Source of the DNA: Lactifluus volemus
Lineage: Eukaryota; Basidiomycota; Agaricomycetes; Russulales; Russulaceae
Direction of reading: 5' to 3'
DNA length: 64,000 bases
Assembly (NCBI GenBank): GCA_022376515.1
Contig: WTXI01000016.1
Location: 558,001 to 622,000, forward strand
Shown: in pieces, positions 13,201 through 25,342 of the stretch
Numbering within the stretch: the first letter of the stretch is position 1
Layout of the letters: each line of letters opens with the position of its first letter
Made by a program: the position numbers and the translations under genes
The notes under the pieces: generated by a model
Told to the model about the DNA's origin: nothing
The model's database searches: none
The model's input: the letters and a program-made list of their open reading frames with translations, nothing else

Positions 13201-13713
13201 CTCACCTCAGAAAGACTAGAGAGGCACGGTCTCTTCTTGATCGAAGACGGTCAGACGCTCTTCCTTTGGGTCGGACGCGATTCCGTTCCTCAGTTGATCA
13301 TCGATGTATTTGATCTGCCGAATTATGAGACGCTTCGGGGCGGAAAGGTATTCTCTCCGTCACATCAAAGTTTTGGAGAGTCATTCAAGGAACTCGGTTG
13401 GATTCTAGACTACATTGCCGCTGCTTGACAATCCTTTCTCGCAGCGTGTGAATGCAGTGATACAAAAGACCCGCGAAATGCGTCACGGAGTGTACCATCC
13501 ACACTTGTACGTTGTCAAGGAAGATGGCGAGCCGCCCCTACGCTTGTGGGCCCTATCAGGGCTTATACAAGACCGTGCGGACGTTTTACCCAGCTACCAG
13601 CAGTTCATCGGGCAACTGAAGGACAAGGTGCGCTCCCATGGTGGCGCGCGCCATTCAATTCTCGACTGATCATGTACCATATCGACCGACAGGTGAATGG
13701 GTCCAGTTATTAA
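10266..13713 (+). CDS. SEC24: COPII coat protein SEC24 with N-terminal WW-like segment
   Basis: Cargo-binding subunit of the inner COPII coat, acting in vesicle budding from the endoplasmic reticulum. A Gln/Pro/Tyr-rich N-terminus precedes the zinc finger [14 protein letters not shown]...CCMCG near 11160-11295. Next come the trunk domain ([33 protein letters not shown]), the beta-sandwich and helical regions ([24 protein letters not shown]), and a gelsolin-like end ([18 protein letters not shown]). About ten introns are needed; the last exon reads VNGSSY and stops at 13713. The first three exons encode [20 protein letters not shown] and [11 protein letters not shown], a WW-like fold with both tryptophans. 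Yeast SEC24 has no such domain to my knowledge. Confidence 0.93.
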
Positions 13714-13933
13714 TGACATTGGAACCCGGGTGCATGCCAGTGGAAGGGATTACTCTATGCCGTTGCGAAGTAATGTAGATGACTGTTTCTTCTGTCTTTG
13801 TTAAAGTTCAATTTGAATTACTTCGGTATGAGCGGATGTTATCACGTGTTCTATGTCACATGTTGTACGACGCATCGTGGCAAGCGGAACATCGCGCGCG
13901 TCCGAGAATCAACAACCTCCCTTAGACACAACC

Positions 13934-16224
13934 ATGGTTTGTTTTGATTTTAAATCTACCGGATCCCATCATGTCTGAACTTATGCACAGAATCCGGAAG
14001 AGCCTCTTGCAGCCGACCTTATGTCTCTCTTCGACCTCTCATCCGAAGGGTTTCCGTGGCGTGCTCCTCGACCACACGAAATAGAGACGCGGAGGGCCCA
14101 GCTATCGGATTTACTTATCTTCGATATCCTCCTTTCGTCCGGGGGAATTCGACAGCCAGATACCCTTTGGCCTCCTACCGATCCCGTATCCCTCCGCCGG
14201 CTTCTCTGTGCCATCGAGGACTCCACTTACGATGCGCTTAAAAAAGATTGTCTCATATATTTTCTGTTGAAATGGCATCAGGATGGAAGGGAAGATAGGT
14301 TTAAAGAGGACAGATGTATACCCCCCCAGTTTGCCATGCTCTCTGATGCATACTGGCACCTCGATTCAGGAATCCATTTGGAAGTGCGTAACAATGTTGT
14401 CTCCTATCCTGTACTTTTCGCGTTCTCAATATCTGTTTTTTTTTTTTCTGATCAGAGAGCCGTGTCTCTATTGGGTGACGTTCGCCTCAACCGGGATTAT
14501 ACCTCCAAGATCATACAAGCGATCTCTTTGTCGGATACCTCTACGCGGCTTCTTCTCCAATACTTGCGTACCGCGAAGCCAATGTTGACAGAACCAGATG
14601 ATATGGATACCTACATTTTGGCCTTAGCCGAGGATGGTCTCACCAACGCCTGGCAATATCAACGAACATTCCCAGAGAAAAGCGAAATACGAACGCGCCT
14701 CGCGAAAAAGGTCTTGGAGTGGTGTTTTTCCCGTAAGTCACATTGTTTTGGGTTCTTAATCCATTGAGCTCAACAGTGGCAGCAAAACCACGTCCCGAAC
14801 ACCTGAAACAGTTGATATTCTTTTCGCTCTCTCCCTTCGAGCAATCCCTCCTCCACAATTTTGCTCTTGAACCGCCAACATCTTTCCCCGCGTCGTCAAT
14901 TCCTGTGCTGCAAGACCTCGTATGCGTACGGCTGGTCCAATCGGGGCAATACGTCGAGGCTATCAAGCTTGACCGGCAGTTCGCGAGCACTCAACGTGGG
15001 GCCCAAGGGTCGCAGCTCGCAGAACGGCGCCGAAAGATGATCGAAGACGTTGTCACGGCGCTTCCATCGATCGAGCGTGTGGAAATTGAAGAGAAGTTGC
15101 GCGCGGCTGGTCAACGCAGAGCCGAAACTTTACCAAAGCCTGCGCAGGCCAAGGCTCCCGCCGACGTGAATATGTCCTGGGAAGAAACACCGCTCGCTCT
15201 ACATGCGCCTCCTACCACCTCTGGTGCACCCAGGTTTGTACTGGGAAGGCCCACTTACGAGCACAACCAGCTGAAAGCTCTTACGGGGCCCGTAAAGGAA
15301 GTCGTACCTGCACAGCTACTTCCTTCCGCACGTGCACCGGGTGGCGAAAGTACTGCGCCTCCCGGGTTGAACGGTGCATCTCACGTGCCAAATTATGCGC
15401 CTACTGCTCCTTTGCCTTCATCTCTGGCCGTTGTCAAGGGTGGATTGGTCGGATCTGGGCCTCGGACAACCAAACCTTTCCTGTACTCTGCTGGACCTTC
15501 AAGTCATAAGCCATCACCCCTCTTTCCTCCGCGCGCCTCTCGAGACCTCCGCAACTCAACTAGCGACCAAGCCGTCCCCTATAGTCAAACGGCTGCTCCT
15601 CCAGAAGAACTTCACGCTCAAGACTCATCTTTGCAAATGAATGTCGTACCGCAAGTCGGTGCTGATCTCGAGGAACATGACAACTCTGCACAAGCATCCG
15701 AACTCGCACCAGTGACAGAGTTTTCAGAATCTGTGTTCCTGAGCACCCGCCCTGAGCTCAGTTCACACACGAGAGAAGCCACGGAGCCGCTGCTCCCTGG
15801 GGCATTCCGTGCGGAACGCGAGGGAACTCGGCGGGAGCCAAAATCCTTTGTGCATGACCCACCCACCCCACCTACACAGCCACGGCCCGCAAAGACACGA
15901 AAGACCGCCAGGACGTCCATTCCGGGTGGCTTCGAAGAAGCCGCAAGTGGAGAGGAAGACAACGTTCCGCCGCTGCCTTCCCCAGTCAAACGAACAACGC
16001 GTCGACGGGTTTCGCACGCAAGTTCAGTTGATGCGGAGGAAGATGGCGCGCCGGTGAAGCCCCGCCGCAGCTCGCGTTTGAGCGCGACTTCGTCCTCGCC
16101 GGACCCCTCGCCGCAAAAGGTTAGTGCGCCGAAGGCAGGGAGAAAAACACGATCGTCGGCCAGTAGCTCGGCGACGACTGGAGTCGCATCCGCGACCAGA
16201 TCGTCGACGAGGAGGAAACGCTAG
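13934..16224 (+). CDS. ELYS-domain nuclear pore complex protein
   Basis: Proposed exons 13934-13936, 13991-14383, 14456-14732 and 14777-16224 join in frame to 706 residues; the first exon is only the ATG. The N-terminal roughly 350 residues are helical and fit the ELYS/nuclear-pore-assembly domain (FDILLSSGGI; LLLQYLRTAKPMLTE; VLEWCFSL; LLHNFALE; VCVRLVQSGQYVEAIKLDRQF). The rest is long, disordered and Ser/Pro rich, ending in a very basic tail (KRTTRRR, KPRRSSR, GRKTRSS, STRRKR), consistent with DNA or chromatin contact, as known for vertebrate ELYS. It probably works at the nuclear pore or in chromatin tethering. Assignment rests on recalled family patterns. Confidence 0.75.
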
Positions 16225-16227
16225 AAG

Positions 16228-17930
16228 TTGATGTTCCCATTTGTCTTTGCGTGCGATGCTCGCGGTTATAGGATACCTTATCTGCATCTCCTTACCCCCG
16301 AAAAGTTTTGCTGAGATTCTTCAGGTGATCGCCATCGCCGTGTTTACCCCAGAGGTCAAACAACCCAGCGTCGCTTTAACCGTTTTGAGCTGCAGCCTCC
16401 TTCACACCACTCATATGTCTTTTGTTGGAAAATTTCCTGAAACCATTTGCATGTCATGTTAATGAGGCCGAGTATCGCACAGACATTTTTGATGGCGCAG
16501 CCGCACAATAAAATTTTTGGCCATCAAATGGTTTGACATGATGTTGCCTCCATCAACACCATCTCTAGCAACTTACGTATAATGCGATCTTTGAAATGTC
16601 GTTCTGAGCGCCTTTCAACCCACAAACAGTGAGGGTAGCATCTAGGTACTCTCGTTCTACCAAGTCGGCACGATTTAAAATTCCCGGACTTTTCCGACAA
16701 ATGATTATTAAGAGCGGGCATTGTCGAGTACCGACGTGGTGGAATATCGTTCATGCAAATTTGTTTTATGCACTCATTCTGCAGACCCAAAAGGTAGTCA
16801 ACGAGTGTGTATCTCGAGGCTTCAACTCTTCGAGATGAGCGGTGGTTTTCCAACTCTGCTACTGTTTCGTCTGAATCGCGATGCCACACTCCCACATCTC
16901 TGAAGGCGCGGTTCTCATCCACCCCACGAACATGGCCTACCTCTCGTTTACCTATGCTCGCGCCTACGCAAAGTGATATGCAAGATACCTTCCCTGCCGC
17001 TATCTCTGCGCATAGCATTGGCACGTAAAAGCATGAATAGAAGGGCTTTCGATTGGTCAACAAGATAAGAAAATCGGAAGTATCTAAGCTGAGCTACCGT
17101 TAATCAATCTCAATCTGTACAAGTAATTCGTAACAGGGTTAAATAAAAGGTCAGTATCATTGGCAACGGTGTGAATAGAGAGAGGAATGACCACGCGACG
17201 ACCCACGGCGTTCTTGTACCGCTTACGTCAAGTCGGTTAAGGTAAACTGAAGCGTATTCTGTACCTTTCAAGGTTGCGCCCACTGTCAATGTCAAACCGT
17301 CCCGCAGCAGTAACAACCCACCAATTCTTTTGGTGGTTCCTTGTCGGTCCATCCGTGACCGCCTCCCTAATTTGCAGCTAGAATTGGGTCGATGCGTACT
17401 GCTCATTCACACACGCCTTTCGGACACCGTCAACCGAGATGCGCAGCTGCCAGTGCTCCTCGCGCTTTCGACTCATCCGCGATTTAGTTTGAGCTAAACA
17501 GCGTATGAGAACGGCCGCCCGAAACCTCAGATCCTGTAACGATCGAGCAAAAAGACACGCTCGGCGGTAAGCGAACTATGTTTGACGTTAGCTAGATTCT
17601 GAGGTCATGGTGCATTTGTGCGGGCATGTGGCGCCTGACCCTCTTTGAGGCTCTTCTTCCAGTATGTAAAAGGTTGATAACACGGCACTTGCAGGAAGAT
17701 ACCCGCTTTTGCCTGCCTGCCTATCCCCCCCCCCACTTCCCCTCTTCCGAAGAATCTGATGGTCAATTACGATAATCCCAGGGTCTTAATTGCCGATTAT
17801 AGTAGGAGTGCTGCACCTTCTATCCTGGAACTAGACTCCACTCACTCGTTCCCTAACAGTCGCTTTTGTAAAATTTGTTCATACGCTGGATGGTTTATAC
17901 ATGTTAGCTCTTGACGCGCATATTCTTCCC
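16228..17930. other. Intergenic region with one long antisense ORF
   Basis: No recognisable gene. An open frame of 179 codons runs on the minus strand at 16524-17063 without known motifs, and a 98-codon one at 17110-17406 has a hydrophobic end. A C-run lies near 17727. Both ORFs may be chance. Confidence 0.35.
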
Positions 17931-17939
17931 TAGCGGGCG

Positions 17940-19171
17940 TTCACCCCTTGATCTAGATGGGAATATTTCACGTCGCTTTGGTTCGAGTGGAGCTTCATTA
18001 CTGGGGAGCAACGGTATCGGTGGTCAATATGGGTGAGCATGCCGACATTTTGCCCCTGAATATTTTCGTGCAACTTGATGCAGGTCTATGCGTTTACGCG
18101 CCTGGCGACCCTCATCACTGTCTTCACCAACATCGTCGGGTATAATGTGCGGACAGAGATAAATTGTCGGGTATCAATAATCCCTCCCATGGTCAAGCTG
18201 TACATATACTCATCCACGATCCATGAACAGGTCTGGCTCGGTATAGAATTCGTCAGTAGAAGTGAGCTTCACATGTCACTGAGAGTTGACTTTTAACCTC
18301 TTTCAGATTTCTGCGTACACGGCGTTCGTGCTTGGTTCGTTTCTTATGATCTTGCGGATGTGAGCATGAGCACCTTGTCTGCAGAACACTGAAATGTCAT
18401 GACGGCTGTTTACCTCAGATATGCCATATGGGGTGGAAATAAACGGATTGTTGCGGTCTCTGTTGTCGCATGGTTGATCAATATAGTCTTCTTGGTTCGC
18501 AGTAAGCGCACTTACTAGTTTGCTGTCGATCACCCCCAGATGAATTTTTGTCCCACAGGTATCGTCATCGTACGCTTTTAAATTAAACCTTCACTGCCGT
18601 GTCTCAAAGAGTTGACAGACCTCTTCATACTGGGATCCAAGAGCTTCCACTTGTGTTCTCAATAATAGGATGAGCAGCCGTGCCAACGCGACTGCAACTT
18701 TCTGCTCGGAGTTTTTTCTGCTGCTTCTAATGCTTGTTGGACTTATTTATCAACGGGATCACTATCTTGGACGCCTCCTCTTTAATCAGGTTGCTACTCG
18801 CGTCCGGATTCATCGTTTGTCATTTTGGCTGACCGGTCATCCATATCGTGACAGGGTTTGGTCTGGTTGTTTGTCGCTACCGTTGTCGAGATCCCTCCAG
18901 TCGTGAGTACTTTTAGCCACATGGATTTCCTCGCGCCTTTAATGTACTTAGGTTTTTTTATTCCTCAATCTCAATGGTGAGAGAAATCCCTTAACACATC
19001 CTCTTCCCTGGAGGATTTTGCTTATGAATCACTTCCGTATGCAAGAACCGTGGGACGTGGTATGTATTCATCCCGTCAATTTATCTGCTGTCTAACTATA
19101 CTGCCTCCGAAGATGTTTCTGCATTCATCATGTTGGTATCCTTTGTTGATTCAGCGAAACGAATCCACTAA
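17940..19171 (+). CDS. Multi-pass membrane protein, same family as copies at 1-4953 (copy 3)
   Basis: Divergent third member. Exon segments in order are WEYFTSLWFEWSFITGEQ (from 17956), VYAFTRLATLITVFTNIVGYN plus a TEINC loop, ISAYTAFVLGSFLMILRM, YAIWGGNKRIVAVSVVAWL, YWDPRASTCVLNN, FFLLLLMLVGLIYQRD, GLVWLFVATVVEIPPVV, VFLFLNLN and MLVSFVDSAKRIH. This is a better match to the widespread Agaricomycete pattern than copies 1 and 2. A stop at 19169-19171 follows the last helix directly, without the charged tail of the other copies. Either the tail is absent, a further intron was missed, or the gene is decaying. The start exon upstream of 17956 is not resolved. Confidence 0.6.
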
Positions 19172-19649
19172 CGTTCGAGGTTCCCCAAAGTGGTTGGCAT
19201 GTAAGAAGCTCGAGCTGTCATGTGTGGGGTGTCCATTCTCTTACAAATATATGACAGGACCATATGTGTAACTCGTATGTACAGAGGTCTTAGCGCGATC
19301 ACGGACCACCATCCGTGAGTCCCTGTAAACTGTCACAACTCATCTTGGCTCAATTGTACGCGACGAAAGCTCACCAGATAATATCAACTTGAACTTGGAT
19401 GGCCGCACGCCAAGAGACACGCCCATCTCTACCAACTTTGACATTCGGAGTGTGGAGCCGCGGACAGTAGAGTGTATGGCCACACCACTTCATGCTTGGC
19501 CGCCAAGCAACACGAGTGCTAGCACTCCGCAGGGACCGATGGCAGATTTCCGAGGACCCACTGCTGTATAATATCCACAACACCGTGAGGTAATCTCACG
19601 TACCTCGAACCACACTGTAACTAGTACAAAACAAAATGCAGTAATACTC
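19172..19649. other. Intergenic region
   Basis: Contains 60-73 codon ORFs on both strands without motifs. It could include a degraded 3' part of the preceding membrane-protein gene. Confidence 0.3.
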
Positions 19650-20514
19650 CTATTTAGCAGTGGGCTGTTGGGCAGCACTCTTCTCTCGTAGTGTATCCGT
19701 GAGGGTCGAGTCGGCAGCGTTGGCAGCAGGTATTTCGAGTTTGCTACTACCTTCCTTGCGAGTTATTCTAGTTTCTCCCTTGAACCCGATGTAATATATT
19801 CGAGTGCTTTCTTCACCAACAGAATCACTCTGCACAGAAAGACTCGTCAAGACTGGTTTTTTTTTGTTTGCAAATGACACAAATTCGGGGGATGACGCAC
19901 AAAAAACAAGGACAGACTATTGATACTCGAGAAGGCGGTCATGCGGAGTGGGTATTCGGTGACCCCTATCTCTCCCTCGAGCAAGGAAATGTTTAATGCC
20001 GGTTGGACATCATCTACTTCTGAAAAATCGATAATGTTCGCGTGATTGGCGTAGAGGCGCAAGCGTCGAGGAGTCGAGCCACCTCTACCTGCGAGCGCGC
20101 AGAGTCGACACCACGCATTCGGGGAGGGGGGGGGGGGAGAGCGCGCACGTACCGAGCTTCAGCAACACGGATTTCATTCGCACGTTTTGTGCGAACGGGA
20201 CGTGAATGATCAACTAGATAAGAGTCAGCCCCGAAGCGTTCGGTTTTTTAAAAAAAATTTCTGACTTGGTCATCGACGTTGGAATCTGCAAACTTGTCCG
20301 TAGACTCGCGCTCGTCCCAAGGTTTTATCGTCTCCTTTGCGTCCTCCGGAACGGTCAGGTTTAAACCGTGTACGCTTCCTCGGAGCACTAGTCAATCTGT
20401 GTAGGTAGAGTAGTGAAGGAAGTGCACTCACTTGGCCCTGTCAATTATGCTAAAAAGGTTGTCTGTATTGCTGCCCACTATCTGAGACGCATTAGAGCTT
20501 TGTTCTGAATCCAT
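19650..20514 (-). CDS. PITH-domain protein (TXNL1 C-terminal type, DUF1000)
   Basis: The protein begins MDSEQSSNASQIVG with LFSIIDRAK, then VHGLNLTVPEDAKETIKPWD, FADSNVDDQ, LIIHVPFAQNVRMKSVLLK, RRLRLYANHANIIDFSEVDD, ISLLEGEIGVTEYPLRM and STRIYYIGFKGETR. This is a complete PITH domain, the proteasome-interacting domain of thioredoxin-like protein 1; here it stands alone without a thioredoxin domain. At least four introns are needed. The short C-terminal tail (DTLREKSAAQQPTAK) is hydrophilic. It is divergent from the uS5m gene with 123 bases between start codons. Likely cytosolic or nuclear, associated with the proteasome by family analogy. Confidence 0.88.
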
Positions 20515-20637
20515 GGTCATGTCGCGTTTCCGACGCGTATGTGAGATTATATTGGTGAGTTATCAGATAAAAGTAACTAATTAAATAATTAAAAAAACCT
20601 CTTAACTTGACTGTCTTGGCCAACAACGGAGTTGAGC

Positions 20638-21693
20638 ATGAACCTGAACAGGCTCGCGAGGGGGTCAACCTCCCGCTCTCTTGTGTTGCCGAGGTCATCG
20701 TCGCATCTAAAAAGGCTTCATGCTTGTCCCTCATCTTTGCGCGCCTACTCCGACGCTCCTTCTTCGTCTGTCCCTCCCACCACCGAGGGCGTAACAAATG
20801 ATAATACTCCCGTACGACAACGGCGATCAAAGAGGCGTGCCAGAATGCCCTCCAAAATCAACCATCAACTACCGCTTTTACCTGACATTTCCAAACCTAA
20901 TCCTTTTCTCGACTCGTGTGACGAGAGGCGAATCCCACCGTCCAAACTATCCCCCTTTGCCTCTCGCATAATCGTTCGCAACGACCCGCCTTTACTCGCC
21001 ACAGCAGACGACAAAGATGGTAATGCTAAAAAGGGGGAGGAGCGAGAGATGGAAGAGGAGGAGGAGGATGACGAGGATTTCGGTATGGGTGACGGTGAGG
21101 ACGAGCACGCGCCGATCCTCCCTCTCAGCCGATGGGAGCTCGAAAAACTCCATCGCTTTCCCCTCATCAAGCGTCGCGTGACGCTACAGACGGGCAAGGG
21201 CAAGATCCACCGACGTGGTGTGCTAGTCGTCGTCGGTAACGGCAACGGACTGGTAGGTTACGGACAAGCGAAACACGACGACGCCACGCGTGCGACGAGC
21301 CGTGCGTTCGCGATGGCGGTACGCAGCATGGACTATGTCGACCGGTTCGAGAATCGGACGATTTGGACGGAGATGTCCAGCAAGTTGGGCGCGACTCGCA
21401 TCATCCTTCGACCTCGTCCCGTCGGATTCGGTTTGCACTGTAACCCCAATATTCATCAGGTCCTCAAGGCCGCCGGCATTAAAGACATTTCCGCCAAGGT
21501 ATGGGGCTCACGGAACCCCCTCAACGTCATAAAGCTGCTGTTTCGCATGCTCCACGCGGGGAATGCGCCGCTTGCGATGGGTAACGGCATTGGAGGGCCT
21601 GGGCGTAAGCTTGACAAGGGTTCAGGCGTCCGTGGGAAACAGGAGATCGAACGTGAGCGAGGCAGGAAACTCCTCATCCTTAGGACACGATGA
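20638..21693 (+). CDS. Mitochondrial small-subunit ribosomal protein uS5m (MRPS5)
   Basis: Intronless gene of 351 residues. I chose the ATG at 20638 because the first 50 residues are rich in Arg, Ser and Leu and lack acidic residues, as in a mitochondrial presequence (MNLNRLARGSTSRSLVLPRS). A linker with a run of acidic residues (EEEREMEEEEEDDED type) follows. The S5 double-stranded RNA-binding fold starts near RRVTLQTGKGKIHRRGVLVV and GNGNGLVGYGQAKHDDA, and the S5 C-terminal domain near TRIILRPRPVGFGLHCNPNI with GIKDISAKVWGSRNPLN. It functions in the decoding region of the mitochondrial 30S-type subunit. Shares its upstream region with the PITH gene. Confidence 0.92.
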   Translation: MNLNRLARGSTSRSLVLPRSSSHLKRLHACPSSLRAYSDAPSSSVPPTTEGVTNDNTPVRQRRSKRRARMPSKINHQLPLLPDISKPNPFLDSCDERRIPPSKLSPFASRIIVRNDPPLLATADDKDGNAKKGEEREMEEEEEDDEDFGMGDGEDEHAPILPLSRWELEKLHRFPLIKRRVTLQTGKGKIHRRGVLVVVGNGNGLVGYGQAKHDDATRATSRAFAMAVRSMDYVDRFENRTIWTEMSSKLGATRIILRPRPVGFGLHCNPNIHQVLKAAGIKDISAKVWGSRNPLNVIKLLFRMLHAGNAPLAMGNGIGGPGRKLDKGSGVRGKQEIERERGRKLLILRTR

Positions 21694-22033
21694 TCGTACC
21701 CTATTTTCATATCTCTGCCCCGTGCATCACATCTTACCTTCACTTGCAATGTGAAGGTTAGACCGTCCTAAAACAGAAAGCATTCCCGTGCTTGTCATAA
21801 AAGTATGATGTACATAATACATAGATGGGCTTGGGGTGTTGTTTTTCTACGGGTGAATGCAATGCTGAGAAAGAAAAAAAAAGAAGAGTGGGGGAAAAGG
21901 GGAATGTGAAAGTCATGCCGCAGTGTTCTGTGGATAATAAAAAGTTGTGTGCTCGAGCGCTGGTACATGATAGTAGGGACGAATGCCGAATTGATAAATA
22001 TCCTGATGAAAAGGTTCTCTGCCGTACAACGGT

Positions 22034-24176
22034 CTACGCTGCAGCAGCTGTGAAAAAGTTTTTCGAGAAGAGCCAGTCTCGTGCGGAACGTAACGGTTGT
22101 CGATGACGCCGGCGTCCACGCGTGTGTTCCGATGTTGGGCTGTGCCGTGGTCCCAATTCAGTCCGTGGCAACTTGCGGTGGGGGATGTAGCCAGGAAGAG
22201 TGACAAAGTTGGTGGAGGAGGAGGGTGCCGAGCGCCGTTGGGGGACTGGTGGCGCTGGGGAGGTGGGGCGGGGTGGAAAGGAAAATTTGATGGGTTTAAA
22301 AATACTCGTGGAGCGTGCTTTCGTGCGGGGGTTGGCTGCGGAGGAAGGGGACTGAAACGGCGTGGTTGTAGGGGGGGATGATTTGAGGGGTACGAGCGGA
22401 AAGGGGAGTCGGGTTCCCTGAATTTGCGGTTGTGGCATCGCTGGCGGCGTGACCGCGTAGAAGTCTTGCCACTGCTTGCCGCTGATGGGTGAGTGGCCAA
22501 TCGTCGTGTGTTCCTGCTCGGTGGGGCTGAGGTCCATCGATGAAACGTTGACGAGGTCAGATTCGGCGTGGTAGCGGTGGTCGAAGGTGGACGCTCGCGT
22601 CCAACTCATCGAATCGCGAAAGCGCTCGTCATCGGCAAAGCTGCTGATCCCCACTTCAAATGCGGACGGTGCCGCGAACGAAGGCTTCGAAACAGAGACG
22701 GAACTTTGGAGAAAACAAGACGAGTATGCCACGGGACTTTCCAACGCGGTATGCATCGTGGCCGAGTCCGTAGAACGCATGACGATGCTGCCCTCGTACA
22801 AATCGCTGGTGGTCGTAATCGAGAGGGCCCGAGGTTTGAGCCGCTCTGAGCTATCGACATAGGTCGAGTCCTCGTCACCGTCTGTTGAGACGTATGGCCC
22901 AGACAAAGCCGGGGAGTACATCGAGAATGATGACGATGACGGAGTCTCTTGGTCGTCGTATGTGAGAAAACTTGGTGAACGCTGCGACGGCGTATTTGTG
23001 CGAAGATCCGAGTCCGCGCCCCAGGTCGCTCTTGACGTCGTGTACGGGTTCCAAGAACGGTCGTTGCCCTGAGGTGGAGCGGCGAAAACGATGTCGGTGC
23101 TGGAGTCCGTGCTCCAGCCAGACTTGGGTTCCTCTTGTTGTGGCAGGTCAAATGCGTCGTCTTCGGGCTGAGATCCGCCAGTGATATCGATGCCGGCCTC
23201 CCAAGAGCACCGTGCCATGCTGCCTTCGAACACGACGTCGTCTGCGTAGAAGGTCAAGACGCCTTTGATAGCACGCCGTAGCTCGGGGATGCTTATCCGG
23301 TTCCGCCAGTTGACATCGAGTGCCCGTAGAAGAATGTCGTTCACCTCGGTTGAGATGGGGAGAACGCTGGGTAGGAAGTTCACCGGATCTTGCAGATACG
23401 CCTGGAATGTTGGATCCGAAGATGAAGCGGATTTCCACGGGTTGCGTCCTGTGATGAGATTGAGAAGAATGATCCCGAGGGACCATATGTCATTATATGG
23501 CGGTGAGTACGTCCCAGTGGGGGCGAAGCTTCCACCCTGACATTCTTAAATGTACGTTAGTACGTCTTTATGAGATACAGAGAAACGCAGATGACGTACC
23601 AGGACTCATGTGGTACACGCTGCCGGTCCGGAACTCCTCACTCACTTTGTCAGTGGTGGCTAGACCAAAATCCGTGATCGCTAGGCGCAGGCCGTCATTG
23701 AAGCAAAGAACGTTCTCCGGCTTGAGGTCACGATGATAGATACCCTTGGAATGACAGAACTCGACCGCGTCGAGTAGTTGAAGGAATACGTGCTTGATTA
23801 GGTCATCTTCACCGAGATAACGACGTTTGTGCAATATTTGGCCAAACAAATCACCGTCAGGGCAGTAATCCATGACTATGAAGGTGCAGTCGTCCTCTTC
23901 AATGACGCGGTGAAGTGTGACCACATTCGGGTGAGCTGATGCACGTTGGTGAAGGGTAATTTCTTGCAAATGGAGATGTCGTTGGCGGGCAGAGCTCCGG
24001 GTTGGGGTGTGGAGAAGGCATTTAACAGCGTACGTCGGGGGGTGGGGGGCAGCAGAGCAGAGATCGACCGCGCGATAAACGACACCGTAACCGCCATAAC
24101 CCAAGACACCTACGAGCTCTAGCGTGCCATTGTCGATGAGAGTGCCGACGACAGGAGGACGAGGACTGGACGACAT
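22034..24176 (-). CDS. Serine/threonine kinase, Ran1/Pat1-like
   Basis: The kinase domain opens near residue 15 with GVLGYGGYGVVYRAVD (glycine loop) and YAVKCLL (catalytic Lys). The catalytic loop is IYHRDLKPENVL, the magnesium motif ITDFGLATT, and the activation segment ends YHMSPECQGG across the single intron near 23540-23600. Then follow YNDIWSLGIILLNLITGRNPW and the C-lobe. The HMSPEC segment and overall order resemble Ran1/Pat1 and the Sks1/Vhs1 group, which restrain meiosis or answer to nutrients. A disordered Ser/Thr/Pro-rich tail of about 390 residues follows and ends at 22034. The start at 24176 (MSSSPRPP) is preferred over an open upstream extension rich in Pro and Leu. Confidence 0.87.
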
Positions 24177-25342
24177 ATTTTTGTGCGTCTGGAAGGCCAC
24201 CTTGAAGGGACTTTGGTAGAAGAGAGGGGGGGGGGGGAGTAGCCCTTCCGGCGAGAGGGATAAACAGAGAGGAATCGGGGGGAGTGATGCGAGGACAGAG
24301 GGTTGGAGGTCAGGTACTTTTACGTGGGCGGGGGGGAAAGCCGCGAGGTCGGCGGAAGGGGGGAGGCGTGTGTAACATGAGCAAACCACGTTTAACTTGT
24401 AGAAAGTTACGAAGCATGTAGCTGTGCGTTCTATCGAATCTAGACTTCCGGATCTGATCTATGCCTGGAAGAATAGAGATGGCGGACCATTATAAATGTC
24501 AAGATCCATCTTAGGAGTGGCTCAGGCACTGGCACGCTTCTTGCCAGTGGTGGAGACAGACGCCCCTCTCTGCAGTGTGGATCAGAATCAGACAATTACA
24601 CAAACTGTGTGACTTGAAGATTACAAATACAAGGTTGTGGCACCTGATGCCAACGAGACGGACAGGGCATGGCATTGCCTCTGAAATCGTCTCTGTCCGG
24701 CCGAGGTAAGGGGGTTTTCAAAGGGCGGAAGGCCGGATTCAGACACAGTGGACGTATCCGCCAGGAGCCGATCATACCCTTGTGAATGTGACCCAATATT
24801 TCCTGAGCTGGTGTAATGTCCTTGGCTATTCGATTCGATCGGCGGCGGCACCTAGGACGAGCGCACCCTGAAACCTGAGTAACATGGATTTGGGAGCTTT
24901 GGGTTATTCATCTGATTGTGACATTAATTGAACCCAATCTCTCGTTGAACATAGATATTACGCTGTGCCGCAAAAGTTGCCTAGTGGATGATAGATAGTA
25001 AGGACACGAGGACAAGGTGCGCATACATTCACAATCAATCTCCTAATAAAAACACGTGACTAAAACGCGTGTCACGCGTCGAGGGATGGCAGTCATTTCC
25101 TAAAAAGGGAGAGTTGTTCGGAGTTTAAAAGAAATAGGCCAAGGTTGTTAAAGAGGTCGACCTCACCTGTTCATCGTGTTCATTCACTTTCGCGTGTGCT
25201 ATCGTCACTCATATCCTTTGTTCCTCTTGATCTCCGGCACCGCCTCTATCCCTCATTTTTTTTTCCCCCCTTCTTACACACGCGTCATTCACGTCAAATT
25301 CACGAACTTTCCGTCCCGCAGGCAGGCACACACGAACGTAAC
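24177..25342. other. Intergenic region between divergent kinase and KEN-box genes
   Basis: No supported gene. G/C runs near 24225-24240 fall in the kinase leader. The last 300 bases are the promoter and leader of the gene starting at 25343, including the ACGCGT pair described separately and a T/C-rich tract at 25255-25270. Confidence 0.5.
25053..25079. promoter_or_regulatory. E-box plus paired MluI cell-cycle boxes
   Basis: CACGTG at 25053-25058 is followed by ACGCGT at 25065-25070 and again at 25074-25079, nine bases apart start to start. Paired ACGCGT is the classical MBF arrangement at fungal G1/S promoters. The sites lie about 265 bases before the ATG at 25343. Confidence 0.55.

Noticed and set aside
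16524..17063. 179-codon minus-strand ORF
   Set aside because: Long for chance but has no motif, no hydrophobic pattern and no splice context; kept only as a remark in the intergenic entry.
21913..23151. Long Pro/Arg/His-rich minus-strand ORFs
   Set aside because: They are out-of-frame shadows of the disordered tail of the Ran1-like kinase on the same strand.
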